From Endozoicomonas sp. G2_1 (GTDB lineage: Bacteria; Pseudomonadota; Gammaproteobacteria; Enterobacterales; Alteromonadaceae), in contig NZ_JAGHQT010000002.1 in assembly GCF_017744155.1 (NCBI RefSeq), forward strand, positions 310,001 through 374,000: 64,000 nucleotides of DNA, in the 5' to 3' direction. How positions within the stretch are numbered: position 1 is the stretch's first letter; each line of letters opens with the position of its first letter. Under the pieces are notes generated by a model. The model was not told the origin of the DNA, made no database searches, and saw only the letters and a program-made list of their open reading frames with translations. Positions 49,480 to 60,459 of the stretch are shown here, piece by piece. Both the position numbers and the translations under genes were made by a program.

Positions 49480-51075
49480 ATGCGCATTTTTACCAAACTA
49501 CTACTCGCACTTCTGTTTACCAGTGCTTTGTTGTTATGCGCTTTGTATTGGTTAATCCAATTGAGCTTTGACCGCGGTTTACTCAACTATATCAATCAAA
49601 AAGAGCAGCAAACCTTAACTCTTTTGGCTGAAAATCTCGCTCGCTACTACAGTGAAACTGGCAGTTGGTACACTCTCACAACAGCACAATCTAAGCTCGA
49701 CAGATCATCTCACAGCAGGCAGCGCCCAGTTGAGCGCCTGCGACAGCGAGAGCGTATTGCCCGTAAACGTCCACCACAGCAACCAGCAGGAAATTCGATA
49801 AATCATCGGGATTGGCGCCTATTGATGATATTGTCGGAGCGCGGCCTACAGTACCCCACTGACCTTGATATAGGTTTAACTTATTTGCAGACCGAGCGTC
49901 CGCCCAGAGCGCGTTCACGCCCTACCCCTTCTCAATTAAATCGCCAACAACAAAACGAAATAAGCTTGGCGGCCAACCAACAAAATCGTCGTGCTATGAC
50001 CTTTTCTCAACGTAAGCCCAGTTTGCTCGATGCAAACAAACAGGTGCTGATTGGTCGCTATCGCGCAACAGACAAGCTACAACCTATTACTCACCAAAAA
50101 GAGGTTATTGGTTTTGTCGCAATGACACCACAGCAAACCTTAACCGACAGTTTTGATTTAAGTTTTGCACAAGAATTGCGCCAAAATATTGCCTTGATAC
50201 TCAGCGCAATATTTGCGTTTATGGTGCTGATTACCATTGCGCTATCTCGCCATTTCGTCAGGCCGATTACCGAACTAAAAAATGCGCTGGTCGCGCTCAA
50301 CCAAGGTCAATTAACAACACGAGTTACGGTTAATGGCAAAGATGAAATCGCAACATTAGCTCGAAACTTGAATGACTTGGCAGCAACACTAGAGCAAAAC
50401 GAAAGCTCGCGCAAACGCTGGATTGCCGACATTGCTCACGAGCTTAGAACACCGCTTGCTATTCTAAAAGGCGAACTAGAAGCGTTTGAAGATGGTATTA
50501 GAACGCTAAGTTTGTCTAACTTAATGTCGATTAATGAAGAAGTTAATCACTTACAAAAACTGATTAACGACCTCAACGAACTCAACAATTCTGAAATAGG
50601 CACGCTAAATTACCACAAGCAAAACCTCAATATTGTTGAGCTAATAGAACTCAACGCCGCTCGACATCAATATCTCATTGAACAAAAGCAATTGAGTTTT
50701 GTGCTCAATACCCCAACCCACGCGCTAACAATTTGGGCCGATGAAACTAGGCTTAATCAGCTTCTAGACAATCTAATAACTAACTCTGTTAAATATACTG
50801 ATAGCCCTGGAGAATTGACACTAGTTGTTGAAAAGAAAAATAATTTTGTCGAAATCACTTTGGCAGACAGTGCGCCGGCCGTGCCGAACGAAGCGCTAGA
50901 CCAGCTTTTTGACCACCTATTTCGCGTTGAAAACTCCCGCAATCGCAAAACAGGAGGTTTGGGTATTGGCTTAGCGTTAGCAAAAAACATTGTCCACGCC
51001 CACCAAGGCGAAATTGCCGCCCAGCACAGTAAACTAGGTGGCCTCGCCATTGTGATTAAACTGCCGTTGATATAA
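49480..51075 (+). CDS. BaeS-type sensor histidine kinase
   Basis: 531 aa. Two membrane helices (about 3-27 and 234-255) enclose a periplasmic sensor of about 205 aa with very Arg/Gln/Pro-rich stretches (about 78-100 and 148-185). Then HAMP, HisKA with the phospho-acceptor His in IADIAHELRTPLA, and HATPase with GGLGIGLALAK. BaeS-like kinases respond to envelope stress. It is followed 32 nt later by its regulator. Confidence 0.92.
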   Translation: MRIFTKLLLALLFTSALLLCALYWLIQLSFDRGLLNYINQKEQQTLTLLAENLARYYSETGSWYTLTTAQSKLDRSSHSRQRPVERLRQRERIARKRPPQQPAGNSINHRDWRLLMILSERGLQYPTDLDIGLTYLQTERPPRARSRPTPSQLNRQQQNEISLAANQQNRRAMTFSQRKPSLLDANKQVLIGRYRATDKLQPITHQKEVIGFVAMTPQQTLTDSFDLSFAQELRQNIALILSAIFAFMVLITIALSRHFVRPITELKNALVALNQGQLTTRVTVNGKDEIATLARNLNDLAATLEQNESSRKRWIADIAHELRTPLAILKGELEAFEDGIRTLSLSNLMSINEEVNHLQKLINDLNELNNSEIGTLNYHKQNLNIVELIELNAARHQYLIEQKQLSFVLNTPTHALTIWADETRLNQLLDNLITNSVKYTDSPGELTLVVEKKNNFVEITLADSAPAVPNEALDQLFDHLFRVENSRNRKTGGLGIGLALAKNIVHAHQGEIAAQHSKLGGLAIVIKLPLI

Positions 51076-51107
51076 TCTTTAACCGGCGAGTAAAGGTAGC
51101 AAAAAAT

Positions 51108-51788
51108 ATGGCTAAAGTACTGATTGTTGAAGATGAAATAAAACTTGCTAAGCTGCTAAAAGACTACTTATCGCAAGCTGGCTATGAGACAGTTTTGTGC
51201 CACGATGGTTTAGACGTTATCGATGTATTCAAACGAGATACCTTTGATATGGTGTTACTCGACTTAATGTTACCGGGTAAAGATGGTTTAACCTTGTGCA
51301 AAGAAATTAGATCGTTTTCGCAAGTGCCTATTATTATGGTGACTGCTCGAGTTGAAGAAATTGATCGCTTAATGGGCTTGGAACTAGGCGCTGATGATTA
51401 CATTTGTAAGCCGTTCTCACCTCGTGAGGTGGTTGCTAGAGTAAAAACCGTGCTCAGGCGTATTACTCCCAGCAATCAGCAACAAGACGATCAGAGTCGT
51501 CAACACCCTATCGAACTTGACCACAATAAGCATCAGGTTAAGATTTATGGCGTTGAACTTAGCCTAACTGCAACAGAGTTTAACTTGCTGGAAATTCTCG
51601 CCAAAGAACCGGGAAGAATCTACTCTCGTAGCCAACTTATTGATCTCGCCTACCGCGATCATCGCATTGTCAGCGAACGTACCATCGACAGCCATATCAA
51701 AAAACTGAGAAAGAAGCTGAACGATATAAATTCCGAACACGAACTCATACATTCGGTTTACAGCTTGGGCTATAAGCTTGAGGTTTAA
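51108..51788 (+). CDS. OmpR-family response regulator (BaeR-like)
   Basis: 226 aa. Receiver domain with acidic pair (VEDE, 7-10), phospho-acceptor Asp52 (LLDLMLPG), Thr/Lys signalling residues, and a C-terminal winged helix (about 130-226). Cognate partner of the upstream kinase. Confidence 0.95.
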   Translation: MAKVLIVEDEIKLAKLLKDYLSQAGYETVLCHDGLDVIDVFKRDTFDMVLLDLMLPGKDGLTLCKEIRSFSQVPIIMVTARVEEIDRLMGLELGADDYICKPFSPREVVARVKTVLRRITPSNQQQDDQSRQHPIELDHNKHQVKIYGVELSLTATEFNLLEILAKEPGRIYSRSQLIDLAYRDHRIVSERTIDSHIKKLRKKLNDINSEHELIHSVYSLGYKLEV

Positions 51789-51894
51789 TTTTTAACATAC
51801 AAAACTTAACTTGAACGTGCATAAAGTAAAGAAAAGAGCTTAAACTCTTCAGAGCGTTATTTCTAAACAACTAATAATAGATACAAGGATCGTT

Positions 51895-52515
51895 ATGACA
51901 CTATTTAAAGCGTTAATAAAGTGGGCTTATGAAGCGTTTTGGTTAATTTGGGTATTTTTGATTGTTTATCTCATCCATCAACTAATTTTATTACCTTGCA
52001 ATGAATTAAGCTTGGTCTGCATACCAGAAACGCAGATAAATAAATATTACGCCTCAACAATCCAGTTACTTGGAGGAGGAATAATCATATTAAACATAGA
52101 TTCAAATCTAGGCTTGTTTAAAAAGACCAACATTGTTTCACATAGTTTAGCAATTATAAAAAGCTTTCCGCTCAATAAAAAACTAACAACAGTAACTAAA
52201 CAGCATACCTTCGTTCTGAACTTTGAAAGTAATATAAAAAATAGAGGATACAAAGGCCCGAGTACCATTGAAGAACATATAGAAGTTTTGCAAAAGCAAA
52301 TAGACTGGTTGAAAGATGACCTAAAAAATCACCATAGAGAACTAAGCGAGAAAATTAATGAGCAACACTCTGTGCTGTCTGAAAAAATAGCTTCAACCAA
52401 AACAGAAGTTAATTCATTAGAAACAAAAATAATAAATTCTGCAGTAGGTAGTTTAAAACCACAAATACTTGGCTTTGTATTAATTTGCTATGGCGCTTGG
52501 TTAAACATCATTTAG
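51895..52515 (+). CDS. Orphan membrane protein with coiled coil
   Basis: 206 aa, AAGGA 7 nt before the ATG. Predicted helices at about 11-32 and 56-68, a soluble part, a coiled coil (about 120-185) and a final membrane helix (188-205). Very AT-rich (Lys/Asn/Ile-rich), unlike the flanking two-component and groEL genes, which suggests transfer. I do not recognise the family. A terminator follows 20 nt later. Confidence 0.6.
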   Translation: MTLFKALIKWAYEAFWLIWVFLIVYLIHQLILLPCNELSLVCIPETQINKYYASTIQLLGGGIIILNIDSNLGLFKKTNIVSHSLAIIKSFPLNKKLTTVTKQHTFVLNFESNIKNRGYKGPSTIEEHIEVLQKQIDWLKDDLKNHHRELSEKINEQHSVLSEKIASTKTEVNSLETKIINSAVGSLKPQILGFVLICYGAWLNII

Positions 52516-52533
52516 AACAAAACAATCAGAATG

Positions 52534-52566
52534 AAAAAGCCCGAAGATTTCTCTTCGGGCTTTTTG
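52534..52566 (+). terminator. Terminator after the orphan membrane protein
   Basis: Stem AAAAAGCCCGAAGA/TCTTCGGGCTTTTT around TTTC; T runs on both strands make it work in either direction. Confidence 0.9.
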
Positions 52567-52681
52567 GTATGGCTTTCACGCCGGAAAAATTGTCAGTAGC
52601 AAGGCTTTGTCAGCGACGCATAGGTGGTTTTCTATGCGAGCGCAACAATAACGCCGCTAATGGCGATTTTAACCAGTGAAA
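52567..52681. repeat. Possible dispersed intergenic repeat before groEL end
   Basis: 115 nt between the terminator and the groEL stop with two small hairpins (CGCATAG/CTATGCG, near 52617-52640; and GCC...GGC near 52655). No gene. The stretch reads like intergenic repeats I have seen in related marine genomes, but this cannot be verified here. Confidence 0.25.
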
Positions 52682-54352
<1,671 letters not shown>

Positions 54353-54425
54353 TTACTGTGTTACTGCCGTGTGTAACTGCATGTTGTGCTACAGTTACCG
54401 TGGCAATAGCTAATAATATTTGTGA

Positions 54426-54716
54426 TTATTCAACAATTGCTAAGATGTCGCTTTCGCTAAGAATAAGTACTTCTTCGCCGTCGATTTTTTCTGATTTAAT
54501 GCCGTAACCTTCGTTGAAGATAACTTGATCACCAACTTTAACGTCTAAAGCGCGTACTTCACCGTTTTCAAGAATACGACCGTTACCTACTGCAACCACT
54601 TCACCACGGGTTGATTTTTCGGCCGCACTACCAGTTAATACAATGCCGCCAGCAGATTTAGATTCTACTTCTTGACGCTTAATGATTACGCGATCGTGTA
54701 AAGGACGAATGCTCAT
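54426..54716 (-). CDS. groS: Co-chaperonin GroES
   Basis: 96 aa: [14 protein letters not shown] start and a mobile loop ([20 protein letters not shown]). Heptameric lid of GroEL. CAGGAGAG ribosome site before the ATG. Confidence 0.99.
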   Translation of the reverse strand: MSIRPLHDRVIIKRQEVESKSAGGIVLTGSAAEKSTRGEVVAVGNGRILENGEVRALDVKVGDQVIFNEGYGIKSEKIDGEEVLILSESDILAIVE

Positions 54717-54792
54717 TTATGCTCTCCTGAGAGTTTTACTTATTTACAATAAAATAGGGTTAAATACTGTCGAATTTATTCGATTGATTTAA

Positions 54793-54820
54793 AAATGGGG
54801 ATCAATTTTTTTGAGACAAG
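54793..54820 (-). promoter_or_regulatory. Sigma-32 heat-shock promoter of groESL
   Basis: Minus strand CTTGTCT (54814-54820), 13-nt spacer, CCCCATTT (54793-54800). The -10 matches the heat-shock consensus CCCCATNT fully and the -35 keeps CTTG. It lies 77 nt before groS, right after the fxsA stop. Confidence 0.82.
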
Positions 54821-54837
54821 TCATCGAGGAAAAATTT

Positions 54838-55398
54838 TTACTCTTTTCGCTCATATTCACCTTCAAAAACATCGCCTTGATGCTGCTTATTAGACTTGGG
54901 CTCCGCTTGGCCTTTCGCGGCCGGCTGAAAGCCGTCTTGGTCAAATTGATTGGTTTGTTGGCTGTGAAACGATTGATGGAACTGAAAACCACTGTGCCCC
55001 TGTGTATTATTGAAGCCGCTTGAGTGAACAGACATGGTCGCTTGATTAGCTAACGCTTGTTGAACACCAGCCGATAACTTGGCGCGCACAGATGGAATAA
55101 GCAATGACAAGCCAAAAGCATCGGTGACAAAGCCAGGCGTTACTAGCAAGACACCAGAAATCAGTAACATTAAACCTGTGACTATTTCCGCTGATGGCAT
55201 CTCGCCTTGCGCAGTCTTGGTTTGGACCGCTTGTAATGTTGCCAATCCTTGCTGGCGCACATATTTAGCGCCCAACCACGCGCTGATTATAACTAGCGCG
55301 ACCGTTGGCCAAGTACCCAGCAAGCTACCGACTTGCATCAAGACAGCAATTTCAATAATTGGTACAACAACAAAAAAGACAAACAGAAAACGAAACAT
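54838..55398 (-). CDS. fxsA: FxsA family membrane protein
   Basis: 186 aa. About three to four membrane helices in residues 1-105 (FLFVFFVVVPIIEIAVLMQVG; LLLISGVLLVTPGFVTDAFG, the FxsA signature) and a His/Gln/Asn-rich polar tail. FxsA relieves F-factor exclusion of phage T7 in E. coli; its native role is unknown. Often next to groES, as here. Confidence 0.92.
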   Translation of the reverse strand: MFRFLFVFFVVVPIIEIAVLMQVGSLLGTWPTVALVIISAWLGAKYVRQQGLATLQAVQTKTAQGEMPSAEIVTGLMLLISGVLLVTPGFVTDAFGLSLLIPSVRAKLSAGVQQALANQATMSVHSSGFNNTQGHSGFQFHQSFHSQQTNQFDQDGFQPAAKGQAEPKSNKQHQGDVFEGEYERKE

Positions 55399-55574
55399 GG
55401 TTGAGCCTGAAAATTAATTTTTATGAAACTTATATTGGGCTGTTCTGGTCTTTTTCAAGCAAGTTAGCGAGGCAGGGCTTGTTAACTGTTAGCTTGGCTC
55501 GTCTATCTATTTGATAGCATTTAACAAATTAACCTGAGACACTAACCACTCGGTTTTTGAGTAGGACGAGCCAA

Positions 55575-55898
55575 ATGACAGTAAGTCAGTACCAAATGAT
55601 ATTGTGTACTTGCCCTAATGAAGATGTTGCTCGAGATATTGCAACGGGTTTAGTCAAAGAAAAGCTTGCCGCTTGTGTTAACATGATTGCAGGTGTCACC
55701 TCTGTTTACATGTGGCAAAATGAAATAAACCAAGATCGCGAAGTTCAACTTCTGATCAAAAGCCAAGTCCACTTATTTGATGACTTGGTGCAATATATCG
55801 AACAAAAACATCCTTATGATGTGCCTGAAGTTATTGCTGTGAACATCCAGCAAGGCAATAACGCGTATTTAAACTGGATAAACGAAACGTTGCAGTAG
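55575..55898 (+). CDS. cutA: Divalent cation tolerance protein CutA
   Basis: 107 aa from ATG 55575 with AGGA 8 nt upstream; a TTG at 55557 in frame is less likely. Trimeric ferredoxin-like fold with the CutA motifs KLAACVNMI and SVYMWQNEI. Bound to copper tolerance historically; exact role unclear. 11 nt before dsbD, the usual pairing. Confidence 0.93.
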   Translation: MTVSQYQMILCTCPNEDVARDIATGLVKEKLAACVNMIAGVTSVYMWQNEINQDREVQLLIKSQVHLFDDLVQYIEQKHPYDVPEVIAVNIQQGNNAYLNWINETLQ

Positions 55899-55909
55899 AA
55901 GTAATTTGA

Positions 55910-57766
55910 ATGAAAAATTTTGTCCGACTTTTTAGCCTAGTCAGCATGCTGCTTTTGAGTCAGCTCGCCAGCACTCAGTTAAGTTATGCTCAAGAATCGT
56001 TATTCGACACTTCATCGTCGTCGCTATTTAGCAATGATGATGAATTTTTAACGTTAGAAGAAGCTTTCGTTTTTGATTTTTTTCAAAAACGCGACAAGTT
56101 AGAAGTAACCTTTAATATTCAAGAGGGCTACTACCTCTATCGCCACCAATTCAAAATCAGTGCTGAAAATGCCGATATTACACCAGTTGAATTACCCGCT
56201 GGCATTGAGCACGAAGATGAATTTTTTGGCGTTCAGCAAATTTTCAAAGATAGTTTAGAGTTTGTTGTTGATATTAACCAAGCTGACGCTAACGGTGTCA
56301 TTAGCATTCGCTACCAAGGCTGTGCCGAAAAAGGGTTGTGTTACCCACCAACAACCAAGAAAATTGACTTGTCGGCCGTTACTGCAAGCTCAGATGCGGT
56401 ATTAAACGCATTAGCCGGCGAACAAAAATCAACGCAAGTATCAGCCACTCAAACAACAGACGCTAAAGCAGCGGCTGGCGGCGAAAGTAGCGAACAGTTC
56501 AAACTTGCCGACATGCTGGCCAGTGGTAACGTTTGGATTACCTTAATTGCCTTCTTTGGTGGTGGCTTGTTACTTTCATTCACGCCATGTGTATTCCCAA
56601 TGTACCCTATTTTAACCGGTATCATTGTTGGCCAAGGGGATAACTTATCCACTAAGCGCGCGTTTAGCTTGTCGTTTTTCTATGTTCAAGGTATGGCGAT
56701 TACCTACACCTTGTTAGGTGTTGTCGTCGCACTTGCCGGTGCTCAGTTCCAAGCGATGTTCCAGCACCCTGCGGTATTAATCGCCCTGAGTATTTTGTTT
56801 ATTTTCTTAGCGCTTTCAATGTTTGGTGTTTTCAACTTAGCCCTGCCAAGTAGCTGGCAAAACAAATTAAACAACCTGAGTAACCAACAAAAAAGTGGCT
56901 CGTACAAAGGTGTTGTTGCTATGGGTGCAATCTCAGGCTTAGTGGCATCGCCATGTACTACAGCTCCGTTAACTGGCGCGTTAATTTATATTTCGCAGTC
57001 GGGTGATATCGTTTTAGGCGCTTCAGCACTTTACGCACTTAGCTTAGGTATGGGTTTACCACTATTAGTTTTGGGTAGCTCAGGTGGTAAGATTTTACCA
57101 AAAGCCGGTAACTGGATGACGGTGATTAAAAACATCTTTGGTTTCTTATTACTAGCGGTACCTGTGTTCTTAATCGAGCGCTTTATTCCAGCAGCGGCAG
57201 CCAATGTTTTATGGGCATTGTTAATACTTTCAACGGCAACATACTTCTACGTTGCCAATAGCGATAGCACTAAGAACTTCTGGTTTGGCCTGAGAAGCAT
57301 GGTTATCTTCGTGATGATGTTCTTTGGCGCTAATCTTTTGTATCAAACAGTATTGCCAAATACAGGTTCACACCAAGCCTCAACCGAAAGTCATGAACAG
57401 CACTTTACCAAAGTGGCTAATTTAGCTGAATTGCAATCAGCGGTTAAAGAGGCTAACGCCAACGGTAAAACCGTGATGTTAGACTTATATGCCGATTGGT
57501 GTATCGCTTGTAAGGAATTTGAGAAGTACACCTTCCCAACACCACAGGTGCAACAAGCACTAGCTAACAGTGTGTTAATTCAAATTGACTTGACTGATAC
57601 AGGCTCAGAATCAAGTGTCGAGCTTATGGGACACTTTGAAGTGTTTGGCTTACCGTCTATTTTATTCTTTGACTTAAACGGCAACGAATTAGATTTAAAA
57701 CGCGTGACGGGCTTTATGGGTGCCGATGAATTCGCAGCTCATGTTAACAGTACGTTTAATCAGTAA
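55910..57766 (+). CDS. dsbD: Thiol:disulfide interchange protein DsbD
   Basis: 618 aa. Signal peptide, N-terminal alpha domain with a Cys pair (QGCAEKGLCYPP), eight-helix beta domain with FTPCVFPM and ASPCTTAP cysteines, and C-terminal thioredoxin-like gamma domain with WCIAC. It moves electrons from cytosolic thioredoxin to periplasmic DsbC/DsbG and to cytochrome c maturation, relevant to the two-heme lipoprotein nearby. Confidence 0.96.
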   Translation: MKNFVRLFSLVSMLLLSQLASTQLSYAQESLFDTSSSSLFSNDDEFLTLEEAFVFDFFQKRDKLEVTFNIQEGYYLYRHQFKISAENADITPVELPAGIEHEDEFFGVQQIFKDSLEFVVDINQADANGVISIRYQGCAEKGLCYPPTTKKIDLSAVTASSDAVLNALAGEQKSTQVSATQTTDAKAAAGGESSEQFKLADMLASGNVWITLIAFFGGGLLLSFTPCVFPMYPILTGIIVGQGDNLSTKRAFSLSFFYVQGMAITYTLLGVVVALAGAQFQAMFQHPAVLIALSILFIFLALSMFGVFNLALPSSWQNKLNNLSNQQKSGSYKGVVAMGAISGLVASPCTTAPLTGALIYISQSGDIVLGASALYALSLGMGLPLLVLGSSGGKILPKAGNWMTVIKNIFGFLLLAVPVFLIERFIPAAAANVLWALLILSTATYFYVANSDSTKNFWFGLRSMVIFVMMFFGANLLYQTVLPNTGSHQASTESHEQHFTKVANLAELQSAVKEANANGKTVMLDLYADWCIACKEFEKYTFPTPQVQQALANSVLIQIDLTDTGSESSVELMGHFEVFGLPSILFFDLNGNELDLKRVTGFMGADEFAAHVNSTFNQ

Positions 57767-57811
57767 TGTACAGTATACAGTTAATCGGCTTTTGGGTTGA
57801 TTAACAAACAC

Positions 57812-57848
57812 AAAAAAGCGGCTAACACCAAGTGTTAGCCGCTTTTTT
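57812..57848 (+). terminator. Terminator of cutA-dsbD
   Basis: Stem GCGGCTAACAC/GTGTTAGCCGC with a CAA loop and T6 run; A6 on the other side makes it usable in both directions. Confidence 0.9.
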
Positions 57849-58027
57849 CTTTGTCTTTTTTTATTTAAGTGGCGCTAAATTACATAAGCGCTTTATGAGT
57901 TCTTATACCAGAGCTTACTAGCCTCAACTTGACTAACGAGATATTTAGCGCTCACGCTTAAACAGCCTTAATGAGTAGTTATCAGCGAAAACTCATAAAT
58001 TAACCAAATGCCTATAGGAGCTCGGTA

Positions 58028-60457
58028 TTATTTCGCTTCGGTCTTCCAGTGACCGTCGATTAACTGGTTATCGACAAATTCAGCCAACTCAGCTTCAGGT
58101 ACTGGTTTAGAGAAGTAATAGCCTTGGATAATGTCACAATCATTTGAGCGCAAGTGTCGAAGCTGGGCACCGGTTTCAACCCCTTCAGCAACTACAGTTA
58201 GCCCTAAGTTTTTAACCATTGCGATAGTCGACATAATGATTTGATAATCGGCGTGGTTCTCCAACATGCCGAAGATAAAGCTCTTATCAATTTTGATCAC
58301 ATCAACTGGCATCCGTTTAAGGTAAGCCAAAGACGAATAACCTGTACCAAAGTCATCAATGGCAAAGCTAAAGCCGATATCTTTGAGCGTTTTCATTACA
58401 TCGATAGCGTGTTCGATATCTTTCACTAGCGTCTGTTCAGTCAACTCTAACTCGAAATGACTCGCTGAGATTCTGAATTCATCCATTAAGCCAATTAAGT
58501 AATTCGCTAAGTTAGGGTCTAAAAACTGATCGGCAGACAAGTTAATCGCGACTTTAATGTCTTCTAACCCTTGCTCTTTAAGCTCGATTAATAATTCGAC
58601 ACTGTGACGAATGACCCAGTACCCCAATTCAATCATGTGTTCTGAATTTTCGAGAATAGGAATAAAGTCATCGGGTGAAACCATTCCTCGTTCAGGATGA
58701 TGCCAACGCAATAAGGCTTCAAAACCAAATAATTTTTTACTCTTGGTTTCTAGTTGCGGCTGTAGGCTCAAACTAAATTGATTCTTGGCTAACGCTTGTC
58801 TGACTTCACCTTCTAACATGACTCGTTGAGCCACTCTCTGGTACATATCGTCGTGATACACAAAGAGCTGACCACCACCGTGTTCTTTAGCTTCATACAT
58901 AGCAATGTCAGCAAAACTGACCAAATCATCAGCTTTAATACCAACCTCTTCGCTATACACTAAACCGATGCTGGTCGAGACGTAAAAAATACTGGTGCCA
59001 ATGCGAATTGGCTCTTTAAAGTTAGCCAAAATGCGCTCTGCTACATCAATGGCATCTTGTTTGGTATTCATTTGGCTTAGTATGACAACAAATTCATCGC
59101 CGCCAAAACGACATGCGAGATCAAATTCTCGAATACTCAAGCGAATGCGATTTGCCGCTTCAATTAATAGTCGATCACCTTCACTGTGACCGTGGCTATC
59201 GTTGACCTTTTTAAAGTCATCGAGGTCTAAAAACAAGACCGCAACACTGCTTTCATAACGGCCGAGCTTGGCAACCGTTTTGCGCAATTGATAGTTGAGC
59301 ATATTGCGATTCGGCAAACCCGTGAGTAAGTCGTACATCGCAATGTTTTCAAGCTCTTTGGTCTTTTGTTCGACTTCGATATTGAGTTGTTCTAATTCGT
59401 AACTCAGCGATTGAGCAGCCGTTGTTACAATATCGAGTTCATCGTGAACCAAACGCTGTTGAACAATTTTTGCTTCTCTGAACTGGGCGAACTCTTTCTT
59501 AGCGAGTAAGGGTAAAGCATTAGACAAACGCAGCAGGCGTTTAGTAAATGGACTGGCGACGAAGAAAATAAACGACATCAAGGTAATAAAAATAACTAAG
59601 ACTGAGAGCAAAAACTGATAACGATACTGGTCGCTTTCTGCTTTATAAGCACTTAAATCACCGACCATCGCCAAGTAATAGGCCTTTTTCCCGTCATTTG
59701 ATAAAGGCAGTAAATTGAATAAATAAAAATACTCACCGACTTGTTTATTGAGCCCTATTTGTTCAACATCACGCAGTGAAACTTGGTCTTCGCCCGCTAA
59801 AATCTGTTCGAAAATAGCTGGGTTAGAACTGGAGTGAACCTCAACATCAGCTAACTTACTATATAGCTGGCGATTAACACTAACAATGGCAATATCGCTC
59901 TTTAATACGCTATTCATTGAATACAACATATCAGCTAGCGAAGCTGTCAAAGCAACAACAGCAATTTCGCCTGCTTGATTCAATACTGGCACAGCAATAA
60001 ATTGCTTACACAAGGTATCACAATAAAGCTGGCTTATCGGTTCTTGCCGCAGTAATACGTTAGCAATACTAACTTGAGCGTAATCAGGCAAATAGCTAGA
60101 GGCATAGATAACTTCTTGTTTGTTACTCACTAACCAAAGATTTTCAACACCTAAGTGGAGCTGTAGTCCATCAAACTGCTTTGACAACACACTGGCAAAA
60201 TTGCCAAAGTCATCGCTATTTTGAAATTGCATAATATCAGCAAAAGACTCTAGCCAAACTCGCAATTGACTGGTCAATTGATGCTGATGCATGTCGAATT
60301 GTTGTTGCCCCTGCTTAAAAGCATCGACTTGATATAGTTCGAATTCAGTTTGCAGTCGATTCAAAGACAACAAACTAAAACCAATACTGACAAATAGCAG
60401 AGTTCCCAAGGTCAACGCCATCAACTTATTGGGTACACTTACAAATATTTTTTTCAT
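58028..60457 (-). CDS. Membrane GGDEF-EAL c-di-GMP enzyme
   Basis: 809 aa from ATG 60457 (MKKIFVSVPNK), 2 nt after the beta-barrel gene stop. Membrane helix (about 12-32), a periplasmic sensor (about 35-280), a second helix, a HAMP-like linker, then GGDEF (FGGDEF, with RxxD I-site REFD five residues before) and EAL (EALLRW, DDFGTGYSS, KIDKSFI). Both active sites look intact, so it may make or break c-di-GMP depending on the periplasmic signal. Co-transcription with the PstS-like and beta-barrel genes suggests they supply that signal. Confidence 0.92.
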   Translation of the reverse strand: MKKIFVSVPNKLMALTLGTLLFVSIGFSLLSLNRLQTEFELYQVDAFKQGQQQFDMHQHQLTSQLRVWLESFADIMQFQNSDDFGNFASVLSKQFDGLQLHLGVENLWLVSNKQEVIYASSYLPDYAQVSIANVLLRQEPISQLYCDTLCKQFIAVPVLNQAGEIAVVALTASLADMLYSMNSVLKSDIAIVSVNRQLYSKLADVEVHSSSNPAIFEQILAGEDQVSLRDVEQIGLNKQVGEYFYLFNLLPLSNDGKKAYYLAMVGDLSAYKAESDQYRYQFLLSVLVIFITLMSFIFFVASPFTKRLLRLSNALPLLAKKEFAQFREAKIVQQRLVHDELDIVTTAAQSLSYELEQLNIEVEQKTKELENIAMYDLLTGLPNRNMLNYQLRKTVAKLGRYESSVAVLFLDLDDFKKVNDSHGHSEGDRLLIEAANRIRLSIREFDLACRFGGDEFVVILSQMNTKQDAIDVAERILANFKEPIRIGTSIFYVSTSIGLVYSEEVGIKADDLVSFADIAMYEAKEHGGGQLFVYHDDMYQRVAQRVMLEGEVRQALAKNQFSLSLQPQLETKSKKLFGFEALLRWHHPERGMVSPDDFIPILENSEHMIELGYWVIRHSVELLIELKEQGLEDIKVAINLSADQFLDPNLANYLIGLMDEFRISASHFELELTEQTLVKDIEHAIDVMKTLKDIGFSFAIDDFGTGYSSLAYLKRMPVDVIKIDKSFIFGMLENHADYQIIMSTIAMVKNLGLTVVAEGVETGAQLRHLRSNDCDIIQGYYFSKPVPEAELAEFVDNQLIDGHWKTEAK

Positions 60458-60459
60458 AG

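Noticed and set aside
52485-52679. 64-aa plus-strand frame overlapping the terminator
   Set aside because: It reads through a strong terminator hairpin and an intergenic hairpin region; not a credible gene.
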